Below are positions 15,119 through 21,226 of a stretch of 22,862 nucleotides of DNA, one piece after another. Source of the DNA: a virus. Numbering within the stretch: the stretch's first letter is position 1; each line of letters starts with the position of its first letter. The notes beneath the pieces are model-generated. The model worked only from the letters and a program-made list of their open reading frames with translations. It did no database searches and was not told where the DNA came from. Location of the stretch: the IMG/VR virus record IMGVR_UViG_3300030117_002489, positions 1-22,862 of that record, one strand, 5' to 3'. The position numbers and the translations under genes are program-made.

Positions 15119-15134
15119 CCCTACCGAAGTAGGG
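15119..15134 (-). promoter_or_regulatory. C(UUCG)G tetraloop hairpin in the exonuclease leader
   Basis: On the minus strand the bases read CCCTAC-TTCG-GTAGGG, a perfect 6-bp stem closed by the extra-stable C(UUCG)G tetraloop, 26 bases before the exonuclease ATG. No T-tract follows, so it is not an intrinsic terminator. It may stabilise the mRNA 5' end or mark a processing site. The window is otherwise poor in GC stems, which makes this one stand out. Confidence 0.55.
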
Positions 15135-15146
15135 CCCTAATGAATC

Positions 15147-15170
15147 AAAACAAAAACCATGTGAACATGG
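15147..15170 (-). terminator. Candidate intrinsic terminator between the DnaA-IV operon and the exonuclease
   Basis: On the minus strand CCATG-TTCA-CATGG (15170-15157) is followed directly by TTTTTGTTTT (15156-15147). The stem is only 5 bp but the T-tract is good. It lies 43 bases after the stop of the 112-residue gene, a natural end for that transcript or an attenuation point. The rest of the 119-base gap holds only the tetraloop hairpin and a 27-codon frame that I do not believe. Confidence 0.5.
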
Positions 15171-15212
15171 ATAAGAAAGCATTACAAAAGTAATAAATAT
15201 ATTCTTTGCTCC

Positions 15213-15551
15213 CTATTCTTTCTCTTCTTTGTTTTGAACTTTTTCTTTTTCTTTAATTCTTTCTTGTATATCTTTTTCTAATTGATCGTCTATGTCTTGC
15301 ATTCTTTTTAAGATTTTATCTGCTTCTGGAATTTGCATACAATATTCTTCAAGGCTAGTTCTAAAACTATCAACTTCTTTTTTTGTAAATTTTCCTTTAG
15401 ATGTATAATCTTTGTGCACCCATGTTAATAACGCTACCTCATGTGATCTTAAGGCTTCTGACATAGACTTTAGGGTTTCGTTTACTTTTTCTTCAACTTT
15501 GTACTTCTCACCCATAATTTTAATTTCAATTTTTTTACTTTTTGATTTCAT
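15213..15551 (-). CDS. Hypothetical highly charged helical protein
   Basis: A 112-residue protein, almost entirely charged and helical, with a basic start (KSKSKKIEIKIMGEKYKVEE) and a long acidic/basic C-terminal coil (RIKEKEKVQNKEEKE). It overlaps the DnaA-domain gene by 17 bases, so it is probably made together with it. No catalytic motif, cysteine pair or membrane segment is visible. A partner or structural protein of the replication complex would fit its location, but this is inference. Confidence 0.6.
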   Translation of the reverse strand: MKSKSKKIEIKIMGEKYKVEEKVNETLKSMSEALRSHEVALLTWVHKDYTSKGKFTKKEVDSFRTSLEEYCMQIPEADKILKRMQDIDDQLEKDIQERIKEKEKVQNKEEKE

Positions 15552-15978
15552 TTAATTCCTCTTTTAATTGTTTAATTTTTGTTTTAAGTTTATCATTATT
15601 ATCTATTAGTATATCTACTAATTGTTTGTTTCTTTCTAAATCTGAAAGTATTGGTGAATTGTAATATTCTGCTAAATTTTCTTTGTGCTCTATAAGACAC
15701 TCTTCAGCTGCATCATAATATCTTCTTATGTATGGATATACTTTTATAAAATCTTCAATAGTTTTAATAGCGTGTAAAACAGTTGCATGATTTTTACCAA
15801 AAGCGTTTGCAATTTTATTAAGTGTCATTCCTAAAGATCTTCTTAACGTATACATTAATACCATTCTTTTTTCTACAAATTCTCTTTTGCGTGATTTACT
15901 ACAAAGTTCTTCAACAGAAATATCTACCTCTTTGCCGTAATCAAAAAAATAATCTAAAAGTGTTTGATTGTCTGTCAT
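15535..15978 (-). CDS. Free-standing DnaA domain IV protein with C-terminal coiled coil
   Basis: A 147-residue protein. Residues 25-75 match the DNA-binding domain IV of DnaA: SRKREFVEKRMVLMY, then LGMTLNKIANAFGKNHATVL and HAIKTIE, including the signature (D/N)H-(T/A)TV-HA. The AAA+ ATPase domain of DnaA is absent. After a linker, residues 113-147 form a coiled coil (NNDKLKTKIKQLKEELNEIKK), suggesting a dimer. It could bind DnaA boxes on the phage or host chromosome to steer or block initiation, or act as a transcription regulator. The domain call is secure; the role is not. It overlaps the resolvase gene by ATGA and the next gene by 17 bases. Confidence 0.8.
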   Translation of the reverse strand: MTDNQTLLDYFFDYGKEVDISVEELCSKSRKREFVEKRMVLMYTLRRSLGMTLNKIANAFGKNHATVLHAIKTIEDFIKVYPYIRRYYDAAEECLIEHKENLAEYYNSPILSDLERNKQLVDILIDNNDKLKTKIKQLKEELNEIKK

Positions 15979-16340
15979 ATTACTTCTATTTTTACACCAG
16001 CATTATTTTTATCTACAGAATAAATACCAAAGCTAGGTATTATATTTTCACAGTTATCATTTTCTACATAGCCATATTGCTCCATTAAATCTTGTATTGT
16101 TTGACAAGGATTTATGTAGTCAAATTTACGTCTTGTGTCTCTAATAAATGTAAATTTTATATTGTAAGGTTTTTGTTTATCTTTTATCAAGTCTAAAAAT
16201 TTTTGTTTGTTTTTAATCCAATCTGCTTTCGTTTCTTTTATGTAATTTCTAACTGTTTTAGAATGTACTAAATATTTACCTGTCCATTGTTTACTATTTT
16301 TGCTAGACGGTACATTCTTTGGTATAAAAATTGCACACAT
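15975..16340 (-). CDS. RusA-like Holliday junction resolvase
   Basis: Starting from the ATG at 16340 (an upstream GTG at 16376 is possible but would run through the putative promoter), the product is 121 residues. The RusA pattern is present: PSSKNSKQW near residue 11, a strand FTFIRDTRRKFD with D74, then QTIQDLMEQYGYVEND with D84 and D95, and a last strand GVKIEVI. In RusA these acidic residues bind the metal that cuts four-way junctions; the family works as a dimer. D74 is followed by YIN rather than the more usual DN, a mild deviation. It overlaps the DnaA-IV gene by ATGA and probably resolves recombination and replication junctions. Confidence 0.75.
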   Translation of the reverse strand: MCAIFIPKNVPSSKNSKQWTGKYLVHSKTVRNYIKETKADWIKNKQKFLDLIKDKQKPYNIKFTFIRDTRRKFDYINPCQTIQDLMEQYGYVENDNCENIIPSFGIYSVDKNNAGVKIEVI

Positions 16341-16344
16341 TTCA

Positions 16345-16352
16345 CAAATATA
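16345..16352 (-). promoter_or_regulatory. Possible Bacteroidota -7 box before the RusA gene
   Basis: The minus strand reads TATATTTG, matching TAnnTTTG, five bases before the ATG at 16340, so a transcript from it would be nearly leaderless. A candidate terminator lies upstream (16427-16447), which supports a new transcription unit here. No TTTG lies at the expected -33 spacing, only a T-run. Confidence 0.33.
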
Positions 16353-16426
16353 GTAAAAAAAAATAAAGAGTTGCACCCATGGTGTTATTACGACAATAAT
16401 AGGGGAAGTTGGCGCATTTAAGTCTT

Positions 16427-16447
16427 AAAAAACTAACTGGTAGTTTT
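16427..16447 (-). terminator. Candidate terminator after the SSB gene
   Basis: On the minus strand AAAACTA-CCAGT-TAGTTTT forms a perfect 7-bp stem running into TT, giving a T6 end, about 43 bases after the SSB stop. The stem is AT-rich and so of modest strength. The surrounding 150-base gap (16341-16490) also contains the palindrome CCCTAGGG (16456-16463) and a TTATT/AATAA dyad near 16387-16401. I see no gene in it. Confidence 0.42.
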
Positions 16448-16490
16448 ACCTGATACCCTAGGGATTTGTTATCTCTTTATTTTATTTTAT

Positions 16491-17063
16491 TTAGAACGGC
16501 ATATCATCATCAGCATCTTGCGCTACTGCTTTAGCTGCACCCCATGAAGCGTGCTTACTACTAAATTCAGCCATTTCTTCATTACTTAAGGTTTTGTTCA
16601 TATCATTATTGTATGTACATTTACCTCCTAGTTTAGAAGACCATCTGTATTTTACTGCTGTTCTAATTACAGGTTCTTCTGTTTCTTTATTAATACCAAT
16701 GTACTCTTCTGATATAAAAGCTATCATTAAATCTTGATTAATAGCTGCATTCATAGCTGTACTATCATCACTAAAATCTTTGACACCTGCATTAATTAAG
16801 AAATCTTTAATTTGTTTGGTTTTCCATTCTTTTGTAGATGGTTTATCAGATTCTTTTACTACCCAGAATCTACATCTACCTACTTTACCGCTAGTATTTT
16901 TTACAGTGTATTGTATAAATGGAGATCCGTTATAGTTTTCTAGACTATCTGATGTTGTTAGTCCTGTTACTTTACATTGATGAGCTCCTGGCTCAATATA
17001 TTCTACTTTTTCACCTTGTGTTCTAGTAGTTGTTGTTGTGTTTAAATTAAAAGGTAATGCCAT
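16491..17063 (-). CDS. Phage single-stranded DNA-binding protein with bacterial-style acidic tip
   Basis: A 190-residue protein. The N-terminal part (after a poly-Thr stretch) shows a beta-rich OB-like pattern: EPGAHQCKVTGLTTSD, PFIQYTVKNTSG, KVGRCRFWVVKESD, and later LMIAFISEEYIGI and AVKYRWSSKLGG. The C-terminus is the strongest evidence: an acidic run ending DDDMPF, nearly identical to the DDDIPF tip with which bacterial SSB recruits repair and replication partners. It lies between the Rad52-type and RusA-like genes, as expected for the third member of an annealing module. The fold call is from pattern only. Two bases separate it from the upstream coiled-coil gene. Confidence 0.65.
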   Translation of the reverse strand: MALPFNLNTTTTTRTQGEKVEYIEPGAHQCKVTGLTTSDSLENYNGSPFIQYTVKNTSGKVGRCRFWVVKESDKPSTKEWKTKQIKDFLINAGVKDFSDDSTAMNAAINQDLMIAFISEEYIGINKETEEPVIRTAVKYRWSSKLGGKCTYNNDMNKTLSNEEMAEFSSKHASWGAAKAVAQDADDDMPF

Positions 17064-17065
17064 AT

Positions 17066-17254
17066 TTATAATTTTACTAATTCTTCTATTTTAAATAATT
17101 TTTCTTTTATTGCTATATATTCTAATTTATAAAATTCATTGTTTTCTCTAAGTCTTGCATTATCTTTTTTTAAGGTTTGCAATTCTTTTATTAAATCCTC
17201 TTTACTATATTCAAGAGGTGTATTAATACTGTTTTTTGGTATATAAGTTTCCAT
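17066..17254 (-). CDS. Small coiled-coil protein, 62 residues
   Basis: A 62-residue protein. After about 18 residues it is one continuous charged helix with leucines at heptad-like positions (DLIKELQTLKKDNARLREN, then YIAIKEKLFKIEELVKL). Its start overlaps the Rad52-type stop by one base (TAATG), and it ends two bases before the SSB start. It could be a small bridging subunit for these recombination proteins, but only its position suggests so. Confidence 0.6.
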   Translation of the reverse strand: METYIPKNSINTPLEYSKEDLIKELQTLKKDNARLRENNEFYKLEYIAIKEKLFKIEELVKL

Positions 17255-17718
17255 TATTTATTGTTTTTAATTTTCCAATTAATATATTTAGTTAGCGTAT
17301 CGCCATCAAATATAATTTTATCTTTTTCTGGTGCATAAGGATAATCTTTACCCTTCCATTGTTTAGTTTGTAGAACTTGTATTGGTAGTCTGTATAAAAA
17401 TCTACCTATACCCCATGATACACATGCACGTTTGAATGCATCTGAAACATGACCTTTATCTTTTTCTACATTAGATTCTGATCCTGTGTCTGATTTCCAT
17501 ATCCAAATGTTTTCATTACAAAGAATACCTACTTTACAAAACAGTAAACCATTTTCTTCGTAGTATATACTTTGCCATTTATCAGGACCTACTACTTCAT
17601 CAAGCAGATCTTGACAGTCTCTTGCATCAATATATGCGACACAGGTAGTTTTTCCATACTTAGTGGATTGTACACGCCACTTATACGGTAGTTCTTTCTT
17701 TAGATCGTTTAAATTCAT
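17254..17718 (-). CDS. Rad52/Rad22-family single-strand annealing protein
   Basis: A 154-residue protein. The family core is visible: an N-terminal LPYKWRVQS segment, AYIDARDCQDLLDEVVGPDKW (28-48), strands YYEENGLLFCKVGI and NIWIWKSDTG, then KGHVSDAFKRACVSWGIGRFLYRL (88-111), the diagnostic KG--SDA-KRA---(W/F)G-G--LY motif. These proteins form rings on single-stranded DNA and anneal complementary strands during replication-linked recombination. It is short, as phage versions are. Its start lies 38 bases inside the upstream HU-like gene. It would act with the exonuclease at 14284..15093 and the SSB. Confidence 0.85.
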   Translation of the reverse strand: MNLNDLKKELPYKWRVQSTKYGKTTCVAYIDARDCQDLLDEVVGPDKWQSIYYEENGLLFCKVGILCNENIWIWKSDTGSESNVEKDKGHVSDAFKRACVSWGIGRFLYRLPIQVLQTKQWKGKDYPYAPEKDKIIFDGDTLTKYINWKIKNNK

Positions 17719-17950
17719 TTTTGTTTTCTTTATTTTGTTTTTTTATTTTTCTAATAGCTGCAGCTGCAACTACAAATTTTACAAAACGTCTTATCATTAC
17801 ATTTTTACCTCGTAGTAACAATATAACTGCTACTTCTTTAAAAGTAAGAATTATTACTTCTTTGACAAGTTTTTTGTTAATGCCTAGATCGTAAGCAATC
17901 TCATTAATTATAGATTTAAACTTAGATTTTTGCTTATCTTTCTTATTCAT
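17681..17950 (-). CDS. HU/IHF-like DNA-binding protein (divergent)
   Basis: An 89-residue basic protein. Residues 12-67 follow HU: FKSIINEIAYDLGINKKLVK, EVIILTFKEVAVILLLRGKN, VMIRRFVKFVVAAAAIRK. The GKNVMIRRFVKFVV segment sits where HU has GEKVQLVGFGTFEV, though the two glycines of GFG are replaced. The rest is a Lys/Glu/Arg tail instead of the usual DNA-gripping arm and closing strands. It may compact or bend phage DNA or be a related fold with another role. It overlaps the Rad52-type gene by 38 bases. A TATATTTG box lies 8 bases upstream. Confidence 0.5.
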   Translation of the reverse strand: MNKKDKQKSKFKSIINEIAYDLGINKKLVKEVIILTFKEVAVILLLRGKNVMIRRFVKFVVAAAAIRKIKKQNKENKNEFKRSKERTTV

Positions 17951-17957
17951 TATTAAG

Positions 17958-17965
17958 CAAATATA
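17958..17965 (-). promoter_or_regulatory. Possible Bacteroidota -7 box before the HU-like gene
   Basis: The minus strand reads TATATTTG, 8 bases before the ATG at 17950. The four bases at the matching -33 position are TTTT, one off the TTTG consensus. It lies in the short gap after the 50-residue membrane protein gene. Confidence 0.33.
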
Positions 17966-17972
17966 CTATTTT

Positions 17973-18125
17973 TTATTTATCATTAAAAATTTGAACAGCT
18001 AAATAGATAGGGAAAATAATAAGTGCGGCAATAAACAAGCTAAGCATAATGCGCCATGTAAAATATATAGTCGCTGCAAAAATAAATATAACCGTTATTG
18101 GATATTTTTCTATAATTTTATGCAT
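17973..18125 (-). CDS. Small two-segment membrane protein, 50 residues
   Basis: An ATG (18125-18123) overlaps the helicase stop by 8 bases and opens 50 codons ending in TAA. The peptide has two hydrophobic stretches, PITVIFIFAATIYF (9-22) and IMLSLFIAALIIFPIYLAV (26-44), with a short WR link: a helical hairpin in the membrane. The overlap, the clear hydrophobic design and the fit into a 167-base gap support a real gene. The function is unknown; it could anchor replication proteins or be a small toxin-like or holin-like peptide. Confidence 0.55.
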   Translation of the reverse strand: MHKIIEKYPITVIFIFAATIYFTWRIMLSLFIAALIIFPIYLAVQIFNDK

Positions 18126-19407
18126 TTTCATAGTCTACAAATTTTGTTATTTCACTTTTAAATTTTAAAGTAATTTCACCTACACCTATATTTCTACCTT
18201 TTGCAAAAATTATATTAGCAGTGCCTTTACTTTCTTTGCCGTCATCGTTATATTCTATACCGTAGTATTCAGGGCGATATATAAGCATAACTACATCTGC
18301 AGCTTGCTCTATTTCGCCTGATTCTCTTAGATCGGCTAATGTAGGTTTGCTATTGTTACGCATTCCTACACCTCTGTTTAACTGGCTAAGCGCAATAACA
18401 GTAATGTTAAGTTCTTTTGCTAAATTTTTTAATGTTCTAGCTACTTTGCTAACCTCCTGTTCACGACTACCAGCTTTGTTTTTTGAACTGACTAATTGTA
18501 AATAATCAATCATGACTAATTTAACTTTTTTTGTTTTGACATATTCTTTTATTCTGTGTACTAAATATGATAATGATGTTAGATTACCTTCGTCTATATT
18601 TAATGGTAAATTTTCTATATTACCTATAGCTCCATGTATTTTTTGTAATTCATTATTATTTAAAGTACCATTTGTTATGTATTTATTATTTATTTCTGAC
18701 TCCATTGAAGCCAGTCTTCTTACTAACTGTAATGCGCTCATTTCGTATGAAAATATTACTGTTGGTGTGTCTGTATATTTAGCTGCATTATATGCTAAAG
18801 CTAAAGCAAAGCTAGTTTTACCCATAGAAGAGGCACCACCGACTATAATTAAATCAGTTTCTTGCCAACCACCTGTAAATCTATCTATGTCTTTAAAGCC
18901 AGAAGCTATGCCTAATAAACCATCAGTATTCATACGTATTTCTACATCTTTTAAAAAGTTTTGTATTTGTGTTTTGATGTCTACTAATTGCTCTGGTTGC
19001 CCTATTTGCAATTTAGACATTTCATCCGTTAGTTTACCTACGATAAGCTCAAGCTCTTCATGATTGCTTAATTGATTATGCACATCATGCACAATACCCG
19101 ACAGAGTTCTTTTTTGAAAATCTTCCGTTAGCACACCTATACAGGTGATAGCTTCTGTAAAATCATACGCTCTGTCTGTCATTAATGAAAGTTCTAAAAC
19201 TATGTTTTCCCCTTTTATTAATTTAGAAACAGTTATAACATCTATGGTTTTGTTCTGTTCGTGTAGACTTATAAGAGCATGAAAGGTTGATCTATGCATA
19301 TCATGTTCAAATAAGTCTACATGTAATAGTTTGTAAAACTTGTCAATTAATTTAGGATTTACAATTAATTTACCAAGAAGAGTTTGTGCTATATCATAGT
19401 TGGTCAT
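18118..19407 (-). CDS. dnaB: Replicative DNA helicase, DnaB type
   Basis: Taking the ATG at 19407 (a TTG at 19431 is the only longer start and overlaps a promoter-like box), the product is 429 residues, close to the usual DnaB length. The N-terminal domain begins DIAQTLLGKLIVNPKLID. In the RecA-like motor domain are Walker A GGASSMGKT (about 190-198), catalytic Glu222 in FSYEM, Walker B MIDYLQL (299-305), SREQEV (about 314-319), SQLNR (341-345), LRESGEIEQAAD (360-371) and the KGRNIG arginine-finger region (403-408). It unwinds DNA at the phage fork as a hexamer. The helicase fold is complete. No primase or loader is recognised in the window, so these are either elsewhere or taken from the host. 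Confidence 0.93.
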   Translation of the reverse strand: MTNYDIAQTLLGKLIVNPKLIDKFYKLLHVDLFEHDMHRSTFHALISLHEQNKTIDVITVSKLIKGENIVLELSLMTDRAYDFTEAITCIGVLTEDFQKRTLSGIVHDVHNQLSNHEELELIVGKLTDEMSKLQIGQPEQLVDIKTQIQNFLKDVEIRMNTDGLLGIASGFKDIDRFTGGWQETDLIIVGGASSMGKTSFALALAYNAAKYTDTPTVIFSYEMSALQLVRRLASMESEINNKYITNGTLNNNELQKIHGAIGNIENLPLNIDEGNLTSLSYLVHRIKEYVKTKKVKLVMIDYLQLVSSKNKAGSREQEVSKVARTLKNLAKELNITVIALSQLNRGVGMRNNSKPTLADLRESGEIEQAADVVMLIYRPEYYGIEYNDDGKESKGTANIIFAKGRNIGVGEITLKFKSEITKFVDYENA

Positions 19408-19428
19408 TTTGATTTTTGTTTGAACCGA

Positions 19429-19436
19429 CAAATATA
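19429..19436 (-). promoter_or_regulatory. Possible Bacteroidota -7 box before the helicase gene
   Basis: The minus strand reads TATATTTG in the 32-base gap between the small Cys-rich gene and the helicase ATG at 19407. This would give a leader of about 15-20 bases. No TTTG is found 19 bases upstream. Confidence 0.33.
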
Positions 19437-19439
19437 TAA

Positions 19440-19667
19440 TTATTTACGAAATATGCGTCTTTCGTCCTCCATCATTTCTAAATAATTTTCTCTGCGTATT
19501 GCATTGTATTCGTAGTCTTCTATAATACCACAGTGATTACCGCAGTCTGCACACCATGTAACGTTATCTTCGTCTTCGTCATAATGTGTACCGCAGCATG
19601 ATGATACCATGTCGTATCCGCAACCATCATCTACTGGATTGCTTAGTTTCCATTGATCGTATGTCAT
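19440..19667 (-). CDS. Small cysteine-rich, zinc-ribbon-like protein
   Basis: A 75-residue acidic protein with six cysteines: C16, C24, C25, C39, C42 and C46. The pair SSCCGTHY and WCADCGNHCG gives two CxxC-like knuckles of the kind that hold one zinc ion. The rest is acidic (DEDEDN, EDYEYN) with a basic end (RRIFRK). Small zinc ribbons of this sort in phages often bind nucleic acid or the host polymerase, but nothing here shows which. The start overlaps the preceding gene by ATGA. Confidence 0.65.
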   Translation of the reverse strand: MTYDQWKLSNPVDDGCGYDMVSSCCGTHYDEDEDNVTWCADCGNHCGIIEDYEYNAIRRENYLEMMEDERRIFRK

Positions 19668-19825
19668 TTTATTATAATTTCGTTATTAGTTAACATCCAT
19701 TGACAATGTGTAGGGCTGTGACCCATTTCTCTTAATAAGTCATCTACCTCATCATCATTTATTCTTTCATCTATTGTATAGATGTAAGTAATGTCTTTGA
19801 AAAAATTTAATACTATTAGTTTCAT
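19664..19825 (-). CDS. Small hypothetical protein, 53 residues
   Basis: An ATG (19825-19823) shares ATGA with the stop of the 148-residue gene, and its own stop shares ATGA with the zinc-ribbon gene. This double coupling is good evidence for translation. The 53-residue product has a short beta-alpha start (KLIVLNFFKDITYIYTID), an acidic helix (NDDEVDDLLREM), then GHSPTHCQWMLTNNEIIIK. No family is recognised. Confidence 0.6.
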   Translation of the reverse strand: MKLIVLNFFKDITYIYTIDERINDDEVDDLLREMGHSPTHCQWMLTNNEIIIK

Positions 19826-20268
19826 ACTTGTGCTTCTGCTAATGCAAGCATTTGTTTAGGTGAGCCATCAAATATAATCTTTTTTGCCCAAACATCATAT
19901 GCGCGAACACGAACTTTTCCGTCTTGTTCATAAATAGTGTAAGTGTATTCTTCGCCACAATCTGAATCGTTTGGTTCGTGTATGTATATATTACCGATAC
20001 CATCTTTAAAATGTGCAATTAGTTGCGCTGCCAAACATCCCATACCATTCGCAGAACGCTTAGGAGTACCAGAATTGTAACCATTAACAACAGTAAAGTC
20101 TTGCAAAAACTCAGCAAGCTCTGCACCATGACCACTAAGATAGCCGTCATACTGACGATACATACAAAGTATGTTTTGTTTTGTTTCATGTACTTCATTA
20201 TTATTTTCTTCATCTGCTACGCATGTTTGATAAGATTCTTCTATGTAAGTTAAGCTTCTTGTTCCCAT
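19822..20268 (-). CDS. Phage hypothetical protein, 148 residues
   Basis: A 148-residue acidic soluble protein opening MGTRSLTYIEE, with ILCMYRQYDGYLSGHGAELA in the middle, GMGCLAAQLIAHFKDGIGNIY later and a beta-rich C-terminal half (YTYTIYEQDGKVRVRAYD). The MGTRSLT start, the MYRQYDGYLSGHG segment and the GCLAAQLIAHFK helix form a pattern I associate with uncharacterised phage and plasmid proteins. No known catalytic residues stand out; the conserved-looking YDGY-GHG could be an active or binding site. Overlaps downstream by ATGA. Confidence 0.65.
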   Translation of the reverse strand: MGTRSLTYIEESYQTCVADEENNNEVHETKQNILCMYRQYDGYLSGHGAELAEFLQDFTVVNGYNSGTPKRSANGMGCLAAQLIAHFKDGIGNIYIHEPNDSDCGEEYTYTIYEQDGKVRVRAYDVWAKKIIFDGSPKQMLALAEAQV

Positions 20269-20270
20269 AA

Positions 20271-20384
20271 TTATTTTGTTTTAGGTTTAGTTTTTTTTAA
20301 TTCTTTTTCTAATTCTTTTGTTGTTTTGTTTTCTTTAATCATTTTAGTAATTATACCAAAATATCTTTGTGATAATTCGTCCAT
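20271..20384 (-). CDS. Candidate 37-residue charged peptide
   Basis: An ATG (20384-20382) four bases after the GP88-type gene stop opens 37 codons ending two bases before the next gene's ATG. The frame fills the gap exactly. The product is a short helix with a Lys/Thr-rich tail (ENKTTKELEKELKKTKPKTK). The fit to the gap is the main evidence; the function is unknown. Confidence 0.5.
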   Translation of the reverse strand: MDELSQRYFGIITKMIKENKTTKELEKELKKTKPKTK

Positions 20385-20388
20385 AATT

Positions 20389-20994
20389 TTAGTGTTTTAT
20401 TAGTCCTACTTTATTATTTTTATTAAACCATTTTGTAGCATACAAATCTATTTTAGACGCATTAATATAATTATTATCTAGTAACTCTTGATAATTATCA
20501 AATATTTTTGTATGTCTATCTATCTTCCTGTTAATCAGGTGTTTTTGTTTACCGCTATCAGAAAATATAATATCATAGTTATCTGGTAGCTTTGCTTCTT
20601 TAAGCATTTTTACGCAATTAGTATAGCTGTAAAACTTAACTGCGTGATGTATTATTGCAATATCTATCCACTTTTGTAAATACTTAGGTGAATAGTAATC
20701 GCCAGAGTCATGTACACGTACAAAGTCTGGTTGTTTTTTTAGAATTTCTTTGGACATAGCTTTTACAAAATGATCTGTAAGTGTAAGCTGATAGCGTTTT
20801 TCAAAGGCAGGCTGCACATTACTCCATATGTATGCACCTTTCTTTGCGTAACAAAACTTTACACACTCGTCAGCAAAAGGACAAGTTAGCTTACCACTAG
20901 CAGATTTGTATGCAGGTATACCAAAGTTGTATACTTTAACGCCAAGCTCTTTAGACGTTTTCTTTAGCTTGCTGTTTTGTGTAAGTAGGTTCAT
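20389..20994 (-). CDS. GP88-family phage protein with N-terminal cysteine cluster
   Basis: A 201-residue protein resembling the family named after gene product 88 of mycobacteriophage L5. Visible elements: VKVYNFGIPAYKSASGKLTCP, then the cluster CPFADECVKFCYAKKG (C-x5-C-x3-C), a helix with FEKRYQLTLTDHFVKAM, DFVRVHDSGDYYSPKYLQKW, KFYSYTNCVKML and FSDSGKQKHLI. The three close cysteines suggest a metal or iron-sulphur site; VRVHDSGDYYS and FYSYT look like conserved core strands. The biochemical role of the family is not known to me. The start overlaps the upstream gene by 44 bases. Confidence 0.65.
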   Translation of the reverse strand: MNLLTQNSKLKKTSKELGVKVYNFGIPAYKSASGKLTCPFADECVKFCYAKKGAYIWSNVQPAFEKRYQLTLTDHFVKAMSKEILKKQPDFVRVHDSGDYYSPKYLQKWIDIAIIHHAVKFYSYTNCVKMLKEAKLPDNYDIIFSDSGKQKHLINRKIDRHTKIFDNYQELLDNNYINASKIDLYATKWFNKNNKVGLIKH

Positions 20995-21226
20995 TTATTT
21001 GATCTAAATGTTTTCTCAAAATATCAAAAACATCTTCATATAAACTTGGATGTATAATTGATCTTCTGTTGTTTAATTTTTGTCTTTCTAATTCATTTTC
21101 TGTTGTTTCAATACCTATAGCAATAATTTGTTCAAACAAAACATTGCCAAAATTGTATTTGTTAGCATCAGATAATTCTTTAATAGCTCGTTTTATCCTT
21201 ACCGAAGGATTGCTTGATTTTTTCAT
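20951..21226 (-). CDS. Hypothetical helical protein, 91 residues
   Basis: A 91-residue protein, basic at the start (KKSSNPSVRIKRAIKEL) and largely helical. It overlaps its upstream neighbour by 47 bases and the GP88-type gene by 44 bases, long overlaps even for this strand; there is no internal ATG, so a shorter product would need a rare start codon. It has no cysteines and no membrane segment. The function is unknown. Confidence 0.5.
   Translation of the reverse strand: MKKSSNPSVRIKRAIKELSDANKYNFGNVLFEQIIAIGIETTENELERQKLNNRRSIIHPSLYEDVFDILRKHLDQINEPTYTKQQAKENV

Noticed and set aside
15102-15182. 27-codon minus-strand frame across both leader hairpins (MLSYPCSHGFCF...)
   Set aside because: It runs through a terminator-like stem and a tetraloop hairpin, has no coupling to a neighbour and an unconvincing composition.
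16008-16020. TTATCTACA as a DnaA box for the DnaA-IV protein
   Set aside because: It is one mismatch from the canonical TTATCCACA, isolated and within the resolvase gene. No cluster of boxes was found.
16341-16380. 12-codon hydrophobic frame and a GTG start extending the RusA-like gene to 16376
   Set aside because: The extension adds a hydrophobic stretch foreign to RusA proteins and overlaps the TATATTTG box. The ATG at 16340 gives the expected length.
17300-17315. Other TATATTTG matches on the minus strand (also near 19863 and, on the plus strand, 1535)
   Set aside because: They lie inside well-supported coding sequence. They show how often this 8-mer arises by chance in AT-rich DNA and limit trust in the intergenic ones.
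18512-19063. Plus-strand 183-codon open frame within the helicase gene
   Set aside because: It is antisense to the conserved helicase motor domain, with no start context or homology that I can see.
21187-21210. Hairpin ATCCTT-ACCG-AAGGAT
   Set aside because: It lies inside an open reading frame with no matching T-tract arrangement at a gene end; probably coincidence.
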